Shown in pieces: positions 15,167 through 20,832 of a stretch of DNA of 20,832 nucleotides (position 1 is its first letter; the number at the start of each line of letters is the position of its first letter). Below the pieces are notes generated by a model. The model worked only from the letters and a program-made list of their open reading frames with translations, had not been told where the DNA came from and did not search any database. A program made the translations under genes and the position numbers. Source of the DNA: a virus; IMG/VR virus record IMGVR_UViG_3300030333_002132, positions 1-20,832 of that record; one strand, 5' to 3'.

Positions 15167-15524
15167 ACTTATCTCTTTGCTTTTCTACCCAACGTTTTTG
15201 TTTGGGGCCGGTTATCAACTTAGGACGTTTACCATAAATTGAATGAAGTTTTAGATGATGAGTATGACAAAGGGTTACTGCCTCATCGTACAGTTCCGAA
15301 TTATGTTCTTCTATAAAGGTATCTCGTACCTCCATTATTTCCTCTGCTGTAGATATAACTATTTTATTTTTCCGTAACCATATCTCCAGCAGTTCCGTTA
15401 ATCCGTAATAGTGATGAAAATCTAGGTTCTCCTCTGTCGCGCAGATAAAACAATTCGTACCCTTCTGGTATCTTGACTTTGCTTTATCTCTAACGTATTT
15501 TACTAGGTCTCTCTTTAGGTTCAT
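15150..15524 (-). CDS. HNH endonuclease, terminase-associated type
   Basis: The 124-residue protein has Cys25-x2-Cys28, the His37-His38 pair in DFHHYYG and the C-terminal LCHTHHLKLHSIYG (Cys86, His89, His90, His94), so both zinc-binding Cys pairs or partners and the HNH catalytic core are present. In HK97-like phages an HNH protein next to the terminase stimulates cos cleavage or packaging, and its place between TerL and portal fits this rather than a homing nuclease. It is the first gene after promoter P1. The start ATG at 15524 has no recognisable SD, and with the predicted start of transcription the leader is only about 16 nt. Translation may be weak or rely on another mechanism. Confidence 0.85.
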   Translation of the reverse strand: MNLKRDLVKYVRDKAKSRYQKGTNCFICATEENLDFHHYYGLTELLEIWLRKNKIVISTAEEIMEVRDTFIEEHNSELYDEAVTLCHTHHLKLHSIYGKRPKLITGPKQKRWVEKQRDKYGMVQ

Positions 15525-15546
15525 TTACTATTTTTCACATTCAAAA

Positions 15547-15591
15547 ATTATACCAAAGATAAGGTATAAAAGTCAAGAGTTATTTTTTATC
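15547..15591 (-). promoter_or_regulatory. Promoter P1, sigma70-type, upstream of HNH-portal-capsid genes
   Basis: In the 75-base gap after TerL, the coding strand has TTGACT (15576-15571), an 18-nt spacer, and TATAAT (15552-15547), a perfect -10 with a near-perfect -35. An A/T-rich element GATAAAAAATAACTC (15591-15577) directly precedes it and is nearly the same as that before P2, as is the TTTT after the -35. Transcription would begin near 15540 and drive HNH, portal, capsid and downstream genes. Confidence 0.88.
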
Positions 15592-15599
15592 TAGTACCA

Positions 15600-16901
15600 T
15601 TAAAAAGTACCTGCAGAAATCTCAAAGCTGTACAAAGCGTAACGTAGCGCATCTGACATATGAGAAAATCTATCGTGTTTAGGTTTCTCTCTTAACAAAT
15701 TAGGATTAGGGTCCCACTGATATTGATCTAGGCACTCTAAAGAGTGCTCGCATTTTTGACTAACAAAAAGATTTTTATTATCTACAATATTTGCGACATG
15801 TGCAATTCCATCCAGAACCGATTTTTTGGCGTTAATTGTTGTAATGTCGTAGTTCTGGGCGAAGTCGAATCTAGTCTGCTGAGCTGCTGAATCGATGTAG
15901 ATATAGTCGATATCCCATTTATCAATAAGTTTTTGTATTTCTGTTGCATGTTGCTCCGTTGTCTTTTCTGCATCTATATATTCATCAACTAAATAATATT
16001 TTTCTGATTCCCAATCATACGCTATAACACAAAAAGCCGTAGGATCTTTATAGCCTACGTCAAGTCCTGCAAATACATCCATACCTTCAGGATTAAATTG
16101 ATCTACATTAGTAACGCAATTCTCATAATCAAAATTCCAAATCTGTCCTTCATAAGTGTTAAAATCTGCTAAATATTCTTGAGCAAACTCAGCAGTAGAC
16201 ATAGATTTCTTTGCTTCTATAATATCGTCTTCGCTTAGTCGAGGGTTCTCATGGTACGTTGCTTTTATAGAAACCCATTCTGGAAATTCATCATTAAAAC
16301 CACGATGAAAAAAGTCCGCAAACCAATTATTTCTTCCTCGGGGTGTAGAGATAAAGAGTGCTTTACTATTGTCTTTATCCAGTGTGGGACGTAACGCTAC
16401 ATTAAAAGCTTCACGACCGTCTGTTAAAGCTGCTTCATCAAATATAATTAAGTCGTAACTTCTACCAACAACTGAGTCTACTTGATTTATAGACCCCATT
16501 CTTATCGTAGAGTTATTAGACAATTCTATAACTCTGTCTTTTGCGTTATCTCTCACTACTTCCAAGTCAAAATGTTTAATTAAGTTTCTTTGTAAATCAA
16601 AAGAAATTTGAGAAAGAGAATAGTTTGGAGACATAAGTAGTACATGGCTACCAGGAACAAGAACAGTTAATTGCCCGATAATATTTGCTATATAAGTTTT
16701 ACCCTGCCGCCTTGATAGTGCGGCACATACAAATCTGTACTTAGGGTTATTAATCGCATTTATTACTCCCTTTTGAGAAGCTATTGGATCAACTCCTAAC
16801 AAGTCTAAGTAAGGAGTTACAGGGAGTTTTATAAATCTATTTTCGGGGGAATACTCTAATAGTTCTTCCCCTAATACGTCTGCTCTACTTATTTCTAACA
16901 T
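15600..16901 (-). CDS. terL: Terminase large subunit (packaging ATPase-nuclease)
   Basis: The 433-residue protein shows the full set of TerL motifs. The ATPase has the Walker A-like SRRQGKT (63-69), Walker B LIIFDEAAL (151-159) with Asp155-Glu156, and motif III LFISTPRGR (182-190). The C-terminal RNase H-like nuclease has Asp281 (GLDVGYKDP), Asp337 (YIDSAAQ) and Asp417 (SHMSDALRYA). It powers DNA packaging through the portal and cuts concatemers. The start ATG overlaps the stop of the small upstream gene as TAATG (16903-16899). No obvious small terminase precedes it; the 79-residue neighbour is a weak candidate. The stop is followed by promoter P1, so head genes have a separate start of transcription. 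Confidence 0.96.
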   Translation of the reverse strand: MLEISRADVLGEELLEYSPENRFIKLPVTPYLDLLGVDPIASQKGVINAINNPKYRFVCAALSRRQGKTYIANIIGQLTVLVPGSHVLLMSPNYSLSQISFDLQRNLIKHFDLEVVRDNAKDRVIELSNNSTIRMGSINQVDSVVGRSYDLIIFDEAALTDGREAFNVALRPTLDKDNSKALFISTPRGRNNWFADFFHRGFNDEFPEWVSIKATYHENPRLSEDDIIEAKKSMSTAEFAQEYLADFNTYEGQIWNFDYENCVTNVDQFNPEGMDVFAGLDVGYKDPTAFCVIAYDWESEKYYLVDEYIDAEKTTEQHATEIQKLIDKWDIDYIYIDSAAQQTRFDFAQNYDITTINAKKSVLDGIAHVANIVDNKNLFVSQKCEHSLECLDQYQWDPNPNLLREKPKHDRFSHMSDALRYALYSFEISAGTF

Positions 16902-17140
16902 TAGTGAACTATCTTTGGTTGTTCCATAAAATATCCAAAAGGCTCTTCTGGAGCTTCTTTTATTAGACCATTACTTATTGCAGCCGCATACATTTCTAAG
17001 TAAGCTGCTGCAATATTAAAATCCTGAAGCTGATCAGGAGAGAAGGTTTCGGGGTTCATTTTGCCGTCTGTCTCGTCAATTAATCTTAGTATTATGTGAT
17101 GACAAGTCGTAGCTACTGCTCCGTGCCATGTTTTATTCAT
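16901..17140 (-). CDS. Small protein of unknown function between lipase and terminase
   Basis: The 79-residue product starts NKTWHGAVATTCHHIILRLI and contains DQLQDFNIAAAYLEMYAAAISNGLI, predicted helical, then a Pro/Glu-rich C-terminus. I do not recognise a family. By position it could be a terminase partner, but it is shorter than typical small terminases and has no clear helix-turn-helix. Its ATG overlaps the lipase stop as ATGA (17140-17137), and its own stop overlaps the terL start, so the three are probably translated together. Confidence 0.75.
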   Translation of the reverse strand: MNKTWHGAVATTCHHIILRLIDETDGKMNPETFSPDQLQDFNIAAAYLEMYAAAISNGLIKEAPEEPFGYFMEQPKIVH

Positions 17141-17883
17141 TTTTTACTCGCGTCTTCTAGTAAGTCTCTATATAACCATATTGCATGGTCATAAAAGGAG
17201 TCAAACCATTGTTTCTTTTTCCAAGCAAACCATCTGCCCCTGAAAGAGTCTTTTATGCTTTGCCACCAAGTAAGGTTTCGTACCTGACCGTAACAATTGA
17301 TATAATTTAAATTACCTCCGTCACTAAACAGCCATCCTGCTTTTAAAGGCACTCTAGGTACTATATCATTGTTATTAACAAATCGTTGCCAGTTACATTC
17401 TCTATCAATTTTACTACAAAACTTTTTATTGCCAACTCTAGGTTGCCCATAGGTGTAGAGATGTTGAATATTATATCCTATATCCAATAAAAATCCTGTC
17501 ATTACTACGGCTATTGCCCCACCAAGGCTATGTCCTGTGATGAGAAAGGGTTTGTGTCTTAGTTCTTGTGTTTTTGCTACTACAAGAGGAAATAAAGAAA
17601 AAGCTTCTTTCCAGAAGCCTGAATGTATCTTTTCTCCATTACTACTAGGATCTATTCTCCAAAATTTTAGATCCGCAGTAATATCTTTTAGTTGAGAAGG
17701 TTGAGTGCCTCTAAAAGATAGTATTACAGTATCTTCGAATTCAATTATATAGCCTTCTGCATTATCGGCACAGATAAACTCACGATTAACATACCCAGGT
17801 AGCTCAACAAATTCTTCATCAAACTGTTGAGGTTCAAGATATGCTAATCGTGCCATCTCAGATAAGTAAGCAGCTAAATCCAT
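17137..17883 (-). CDS. Class 3 lipase (alpha/beta hydrolase)
   Basis: The 248-residue protein has the complete catalytic triad of class 3 (triacylglycerol-type) lipases: Ser119 in the nucleophile elbow GHSLGG, Asp173 in NNNDIVPRVP and His233 in SFYDHAIWLY. The oxyanion-side motif SFRGT (56-60) and YGQPRVGN (145-152) are also characteristic. No signal peptide or membrane segment is seen, so it is probably cytoplasmic unless released by lysis or exported with a holin. Substrate cannot be read from sequence; membrane phospholipid is plausible for a phage. ATG at 17883 follows the stop of a 29-residue peptide as TAAATG, with GGAGAG as SD. Such lipases are uncommon in the packaging cluster. Confidence 0.9.
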   Translation of the reverse strand: MDLAAYLSEMARLAYLEPQQFDEEFVELPGYVNREFICADNAEGYIIEFEDTVILSFRGTQPSQLKDITADLKFWRIDPSSNGEKIHSGFWKEAFSLFPLVVAKTQELRHKPFLITGHSLGGAIAVVMTGFLLDIGYNIQHLYTYGQPRVGNKKFCSKIDRECNWQRFVNNNDIVPRVPLKAGWLFSDGGNLNYINCYGQVRNLTWWQSIKDSFRGRWFAWKKKQWFDSFYDHAIWLYRDLLEDASKK

Positions 17884-17973
17884 TTACTCTCCATGCTCAC
17901 AGCAACCGCAATCTATAGTTTCACACTCTAGTACGGTTTCGCACTCGCAAGAATCACAAGTACAAAGTTCCAT
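17884..17973 (-). CDS. 29-residue cysteine-rich peptide, possible metal-binding
   Basis: This short frame encodes 29 residues, 8 of them Cys (4, 6, 9, 11, 17, 22, 24, 25), plus one His at 27 and seven Glu. The pattern C-x-C-x2-C-x-C-x5-C-x4-C-C-like spacing is typical of metal-thiolate or zinc-binding peptides. ATG at 17973 has GGGAG 7 nt upstream, with the previous stop TAA inside the spacer, and its own TAA abuts the lipase ATG. A strong SD and exact tiling between two genes argue for real translation. The cytoplasm is reducing, so metal binding is more likely than disulfides. I know no family for it. Confidence 0.75.
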   Translation of the reverse strand: MELCTCDSCECETVLECETIDCGCCEHGE

Positions 17974-17975
17974 CT

Positions 17976-18164
17976 TTAACTCCCTGCAGCCAAAGCTGCC
18001 TCGGCTTCCGCCATTGTTGCAAACTGCTCATATTTATTACCATCAACATCCATGATAGTAAAAAATTCTGCTCCGGGTCCCGGCTGTACAAATTTTGCAG
18101 CAGCAGGAGCTACTTTTGCTTCTGAAGTGCTTTTTGCTTTTACATCTTTAGTTTCGTATTCCAT
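17976..18164 (-). CDS. Small hypothetical protein (62 residues)
   Basis: The product begins MEYETKDVKAKSTSEAKVAP, a Lys/Ala/Ser-rich and probably flexible half, and ends with a compact-looking segment FFTIMDVDGNKYEQF, then an Ala-rich helix (ATMAEAEAALAAGS). No family is recognised. It has the strongest SD in this module, AAGGAGG 5 nt before ATG 18164, which suggests high expression. It lies between the 61-residue gene and the Cys-rich peptide in a run of tightly packed small genes. Confidence 0.8.
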   Translation of the reverse strand: MEYETKDVKAKSTSEAKVAPAAAKFVQPGPGAEFFTIMDVDGNKYEQFATMAEAEAALAAGS

Positions 18165-18173
18165 ATTTCCTCC

Positions 18174-18359
18174 TTATTCCCCTGCATCAATACGTGCTAT
18201 TTCTTCAAAATCATGTTCTCCAATATATTTTACTAAGAACTTTCCTTCTTCAATGTTGGTTACTTCATAACCTAACGTATACCCTTTCTTTCCTAGAAGT
18301 TCGACTCTGTTGCGAAATTCATCTAGTTCTTCTTGAGCCATTACGTATCCTTCAGCCAT
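18174..18359 (-). CDS. Small hypothetical protein (61 residues)
   Basis: The acidic product has an N-terminal helix (QEELDEFRNRVELLGKKGY) followed by two beta-like segments (TLGYEVTNIEEGKFLVKYIG) and an acidic end. No signal peptide, Cys or known motif is present and I cannot name a family. ATG at 18359 is preceded by AAGGAG with a 6-nt spacer. The 9-base gap to the next gene contains its SD, consistent with one operon under promoter P2. Confidence 0.8.
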   Translation of the reverse strand: MAEGYVMAQEELDEFRNRVELLGKKGYTLGYEVTNIEEGKFLVKYIGEHDFEEIARIDAGE

Positions 18360-18371
18360 ATAGTACTCCTT

Positions 18372-18611
18372 TTACATCTGGTCAATTTTTCTTTCGAGCC
18401 TTTCTAAAATTTGTTTGTTGGTTTCAACTTTTGTTTCAACAACAGACATTCTTTGATAAAACTCAACTCGATCATGGTCAACAGCCCTATGAAGACTTTC
18501 TAACCTCTCTACTGAGGCTTGAACTCCGGAGGCCCACCATACTATACCCGCAAACTGTACTGTAAGGGCTAGTAAAGTTCCTATCTGGATTTTGTCTAGT
18601 TTTGGGGTCAT
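18372..18611 (-). CDS. Membrane-anchored coiled-coil protein (79 residues), first gene after promoter P2
   Basis: I choose ATG 18611, giving 79 residues, since AGGA lies about 9 nt upstream; a GTG at 18632 is possible but has no SD. One hydrophobic segment (IGTLLALTVQFAGIVWWA, about 10-27) is followed by a heptad-rich soluble helix to the end (VERLESLHRAVDHD, then VVETKVETNKQILERLERKI). The layout of a short N-terminus, one membrane segment and a coiled coil occurs in small phage lysis-related proteins, including holin-like and inner-membrane spanin proteins, but no diagnostic motif is present. The segment A-G-I-V-W-W-A-S-G-V resembles that in the larger 166-residue neighbour. It is probably an inner membrane protein. 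Confidence 0.75.
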   Translation of the reverse strand: MTPKLDKIQIGTLLALTVQFAGIVWWASGVQASVERLESLHRAVDHDRVEFYQRMSVVETKVETNKQILERLERKIDQM

Positions 18612-18659
18612 GACTATTATTCCTGCTAGCACTTATTAAAGTACAAAAAATTTATAAGT

Positions 18660-18703
18660 ATTATATCAAAATGTCCTAAGAAAAGTCAAGGATTATTTTT
18701 ATC
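18660..18703 (-). promoter_or_regulatory. Promoter P2, sigma70-type, upstream of the small-gene/lipase/terL operon
   Basis: In the 90-base gap between the two membrane/coiled-coil genes the coding strand has TTGACT (18689-18684), an 18-nt spacer, and TATAAT (18665-18660). Upstream GATAAAAATAATCC (18703-18690) nearly repeats the element before P1 and may act as an UP element. The start of transcription would be near 18653, giving a leader of about 40 nt with the SD of the 79-residue gene. It should drive genes from 18611 down to terL. Confidence 0.88.
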
Positions 18704-19202
18704 AACCTCCCAGAGGGTTAGATAATTCATCCATTCCTAGCCATATATCATCAATTTCTTTATTTACTCTTTCAAACTTTGAATCAAACTGTTTTAGATA
18801 AGTTTCAAAGCCCTCTACTTTATCTGCTATGAGTCTGGCTTCTTGTACTGTGGCCCTCATAGCTTCTACATCCTTTTCTGCTTGTACTACTCTTTCTTTT
18901 ATGAGTAAAAGTTCTTTTTGCTGTTCGATAATAGTTTTTAAATTAGTTCCTAGCTCTGCTAGTTTTCCTTGAAGACTCTTTACATCGTTATCTTCAAGTT
19001 CTTGCTTAATTAATTCTATATCCTCATGTAGAGGTGTTGTGTCTGGAATTTCGTAAGCTTCAACTGCCTCTAGTCTGCTGTATAATTCACTTGCTGTCCA
19101 TATAGTACCTGCAATAGTAGATACAAAACCAAGTACTACAGCAATGTAAACTCCTTTAAATTTAACTCCTCCAACATTTATTTCAGTTTCTTCTAGTGCC
19201 AT
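18702..19202 (-). CDS. Membrane-anchored coiled-coil protein (166 residues)
   Basis: After a 16-residue N-terminus, one hydrophobic segment (VYIAVVLGFVSTIAGTIWTA, about 18-37) leads into a long charged coiled coil covering the rest (VEAYE to DDIWLGM), ending with a Gly-Gly. No Cys or enzymatic motif is present. Its segment A-G-T-I-W-T-A-S-E-L-Y-S-R-L-E-A-V-E aligns with A-G-I-V-W-W-A-S-G-V-Q-A-S-V-E-R-L-E of the 79-residue protein, suggesting common origin. A lysis or membrane-scaffold role is possible but unproven. ATG 19202 has GAGGAG as SD, with the preceding stop TAA inside the spacer. The stop overlaps the P2 upstream element. Confidence 0.8.
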   Translation of the reverse strand: MALEETEINVGGVKFKGVYIAVVLGFVSTIAGTIWTASELYSRLEAVEAYEIPDTTPLHEDIELIKQELEDNDVKSLQGKLAELGTNLKTIIEQQKELLLIKERVVQAEKDVEAMRATVQEARLIADKVEGFETYLKQFDSKFERVNKEIDDIWLGMDELSNPLGG

Positions 19203-19204
19203 AA

Positions 19205-20059
19205 TTACTCCTCGCAGTTAGTATTATTAAAGAAACAGTCATACCCTAAATAAGTAGGGCTTGTTTGATAGAAAAAGCTGTCTGCTCCTTCTTGTAGTAC
19301 ATCCGTCTCCGTGATAAATAAATCTATTCCAAGGCCTCCTGTACCGTCTACATATACACCACTACCGCTATTACTTGTAGACCACATTACAACGACCATA
19401 TTGTTAGTATTGTTAAAAGACACAGTAGCATCTGTAACAAAACTAGCATCTGCGTTTTCTGCCCCCTGTTCAAAAAAGTCTACAGCATCCGAATTGTTTG
19501 CTAGTCCAGTATAGGCGGCAGCTTGTTGTGCGTAAGATTCAATATCGTCTAAAGACTCGTTATACTCTGTAACTGTTTCTTGGCTTAGAGTTAGGGAGGT
19601 TTCGTTAAGTTCCGCAAACTCTGTTACTAGTTGTTTTTGCTCAGGAGACCCTTCAGACTGAGCTTCTTCAGCCATTTCTGAAAGTTCCATTATAGTGGAA
19701 ATTTCTGTTGCAGTATCTACAAAGACTTCTACTGCATCGTTCATATTTTCTATAGCTATGTCAGCTTGATCGTTTAAAAACATTTCTGCACTGTAAAAGG
19801 TAGAACCTGCTACAATAGAAAGAGCCTCATTATACGCGTTAACTTGGGCTTCAGATATCTGCCCATCAGTCATCATTCCTGTAGGTATGATTTGGCCATC
19901 AGGCACTACTGTTATTGCGCCTCCAACAGCTCTAATACCGTAGTCTAAAGAGTTTAAAACACTTTGACTGTCATTAACTAAATTATCAATCGCGTCTGCT
20001 TGTACGGAACCGCTCAGAAATACTAATAGTAGGCCCGTTGCCTTCACTAGTTTCTTCAC
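19205..20059 (-). CDS. Secreted/periplasmic protein of unknown function (284 residues)
   Basis: The product has a clear Sec signal peptide: MKKLVK, hydrophobic core TGLLLVFLSG, then SVQA with cleavage likely after Ala21. The mature part is acidic and helical (about 60-200, rich in Glu, Asn, Ser), followed by a beta-like C-terminal part with a Gly-rich turn (GSGVYVDGTGGLGID) and two Cys at 275 and 282 that could form a disulfide. No family is recognised. The start is GTG at 20059, supported by AGGAG 6 nt upstream. It overlaps the end of the preceding signal-peptide gene by 74 bases in another frame, an unusually long overlap. Confidence 0.8.
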   Translation of the reverse strand: MKKLVKATGLLLVFLSGSVQADAIDNLVNDSQSVLNSLDYGIRAVGGAITVVPDGQIIPTGMMTDGQISEAQVNAYNEALSIVAGSTFYSAEMFLNDQADIAIENMNDAVEVFVDTATEISTIMELSEMAEEAQSEGSPEQKQLVTEFAELNETSLTLSQETVTEYNESLDDIESYAQQAAAYTGLANNSDAVDFFEQGAENADASFVTDATVSFNNTNNMVVVMWSTSNSGSGVYVDGTGGLGIDLFITETDVLQEGADSFFYQTSPTYLGYDCFFNNTNCEE

Positions 20060-20669
20060 TTGTCTCTCCTATACCAAGAATGGTATTGTACCACTCTCGC
20101 TCTGTTTTATAATTTGGAATATAAGTCATTGGACTTTGTTTCATAATTAAGTAAGCTCTCTTGCCTACTACTAACTTACCACTTCTTATAATAGGGCACG
20201 GAGTTCCAGAGATAAACATAGCTTTCCATACTTCTGGTTCTTGGCACATTCTAGCTACAGCGGCCACTTTCATTCCCAAGTCGTTAAGTACTTTTGAATC
20301 ACGCCTCCTATTACACTTTTCATCTTCTCGGTATACTCCAGTGCTAATTCCAAATACTTGTCCTTGAGCAGCTCCGGATATACCTCTTAAACACGACTCC
20401 GACCCCGTACTTATGTAGGAAGGAGACATAGCAGAAGAAGCTGGCATGCCTGAGCTACCAGCTCCATTATACGTTTTAGAATTGTTTGTACTAGTATTAT
20501 TACTATTTACGGTACTGTTTTGATTTACAGTATTTAAACTACCGTCCTGATTAGTATCTCCCTCTAAATCATTAGTGGGTATTTCTATATCATTAATATC
20601 CGGTATCTCTGGTTCTGCAAATAGCAAGGGGCTGGCTAATAAAAGCAGCAGGATAACTAGTAGTTTCAC
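19986..20669 (-). CDS. Secreted/periplasmic cysteine protein of unknown function (227 residues)
   Basis: A signal peptide is evident: MKLLVILLLLLASPLLFA, with cleavage likely after Ala18 and no lipobox Cys. Residues about 38-82 form an Asn/Ser/Thr/Gly linker. The following domain has four Cys (93, 119, 142, 158) in S-C-L-R-G, E-K-C-N-R, R-M-C-Q-E and G-T-P-C-P, spaced for two disulfides, plus the helix VLNDLGMKVAAVARM. The C-terminal residues are Glu/Ser/Thr rich and overlap the next gene. I recall similar Cys patterns in hypothetical marine phage proteins but cannot name a function. The start GTG at 20669 follows the previous stop by 3 bases; GGGA about 7 nt upstream is a modest SD. Confidence 0.8.
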   Translation of the reverse strand: MKLLVILLLLLASPLLFAEPEIPDINDIEIPTNDLEGDTNQDGSLNTVNQNSTVNSNNTSTNNSKTYNGAGSSGMPASSAMSPSYISTGSESCLRGISGAAQGQVFGISTGVYREDEKCNRRRDSKVLNDLGMKVAAVARMCQEPEVWKAMFISGTPCPIIRSGKLVVGKRAYLIMKQSPMTYIPNYKTEREWYNTILGIGETSEETSEGNGPTISISERFRTSRRD

Positions 20670-20672
20670 TTT

Positions 20673-20831
20673 TTAGTCCCAAAATTTTGTATTCCTTGGT
20701 AGATTTATAGGAACACAATATGCTGAGATATTGTGTTGGCTAGGTCGTCTATCCTTATAAGTTACGTTTCCATGCTCTACAGCATGGGCAAATTGGTTAC
20801 AGCGATATATGTCTCTAAAGTACCACCCATC
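20673..20831 (-). CDS. C-terminal end of an unknown protein (cut by window edge)
   Basis: One minus-strand frame is open from the window edge to TAA at 20675-20673 and encodes 52 residues: DGWYFRDIYRCNQFAHAVEH, then a Lys/Arg-rich turn, and an end with A-Y-C-V-P-I-N-L-P. The composition, rich in aromatic and charged residues with two Cys, looks like coding sequence, and the stop sits 3 bases before the start of the next gene, as in the rest of the operon. The other two frames have early stops or fit less well. No family can be named from this fragment. Confidence 0.65.
   Translation of the reverse strand, partial: DGWYFRDIYRCNQFAHAVEHGNVTYKDRRPSQHNISAYCVPINLPRNTKFWD
20712..20737. repeat. Perfect 10-bp inverted repeat
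   Basis: aacacaatat (20712-20721) and atattgtgtt (20728-20737) are perfect inverted copies separated by gctgag. They lie inside the end of the partial gene, so the sequence must also encode protein. There is no T run on either side, so it is not an evident terminator. An operator or mRNA hairpin are possible. Confidence 0.7.
20770..20787. repeat. Perfect 7-bp inverted repeat with 4-nt loop
   Basis: ccatgct (20770-20776) and agcatgg (20781-20787) are perfect inverted copies around ctac, 33 bases from the 10-bp inverted repeat and in the same partial gene. The arms can form a compact hairpin. Function is unknown. Confidence 0.6.
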
Positions 20832-20832
20832 G

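Noticed and set aside
15150-15524. HNH gene as a mobile homing endonuclease
   Set aside because: It does not interrupt a gene, it overlaps the portal start by 17 bases, and an HNH protein between or beside terminase and portal is the usual packaging arrangement in HK97-like phages.
15782-15973. 63-codon minus-strand frame inside terL
   Set aside because: It is an alternate frame of the terminase nuclease domain with no SD and Gln/Ser/Thr low complexity.
18350-18390. Promoter-like TTGACC-17-TATATG on the minus strand
   Set aside because: It overlaps the end of the 79-residue gene and the SD and start codon of the 61-residue gene; both boxes are imperfect and the match is explained by coding and SD constraints.
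18194-18565. Plus-strand open frame of 123 codons
   Set aside because: It runs antisense through two well-supported minus-strand genes and the gap between them, with no SD and low-complexity Leu/Phe/Gln content.

Overview
The window is a contiguous block of late genes from a tailed double-stranded DNA phage. Every supportable gene lies on the minus strand, so transcription runs from about 20832 down to 1. The packaging and head genes are of HK97 type: TerL, HNH nuclease, portal, S78 prohead protease fused to the major capsid protein, and gp6-like connector. The tail genes are in lambda order: terminator, tube, G/GT chaperone, tape measure, M, L, K, I, J. This indicates a long, non-contractile (siphovirus) tail. 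The DNA is visibly AT-rich, Shine-Dalgarno (SD) sites are strong, and two proteins carry Sec-type signal peptides ending in Ala, so a Gram-negative host is likely. The gene set resembles marine siphoviruses, but that is an inference. No integrase, repressor, replication gene, endolysin, tRNA, CRISPR or IS was seen.

Layout in the direction of transcription. (a) 20831-17884 is an accessory module of unknown genes: a cut-off protein, two signal-peptide proteins, a membrane-anchored coiled-coil protein, a consensus sigma70-type promoter (P2), a second smaller membrane/coiled-coil protein, two small soluble proteins and a 29-residue peptide with 8 Cys. (b) 17883-15600 holds a class 3 lipase, a 79-residue protein and the large terminase. 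(c) 15591-15547 is a second sigma70-type promoter (P1) sharing an extended upstream sequence with P2. (d) 15524-10923 holds the HNH protein, portal, protease-capsid fusion, a hairpin, and the connector. (e) 10923-8909 holds a large unknown neck-region protein and a tail terminator candidate. (f) 8847-6571 holds the tail tube protein, an intrinsic terminator, and the overlapping G and T frames joined by a well-formed -1 frameshift signal. (g) 6568-1 holds the tape measure and the tail-tip genes, ending inside a J-like gene.

Most neighbouring genes are linked by ATGA or TAATG overlaps or by SD sites inside the preceding gene, as in a translationally coupled operon. Hairpins sit directly after the capsid gene and on both sides of the tail tube gene, the two products needed in most copies. 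The most notable observations are the complete -1 frameshift signal (slippery AAATTTT, 8-nt spacer, perfect 9-bp stem), three nested SD-led in-frame starts in the protease-capsid reading frame, the paired promoters, the Cys-rich micropeptide next to a phage lipase, and two related membrane/coiled-coil proteins flanking P2. There is no gene-free stretch over 300 bases.
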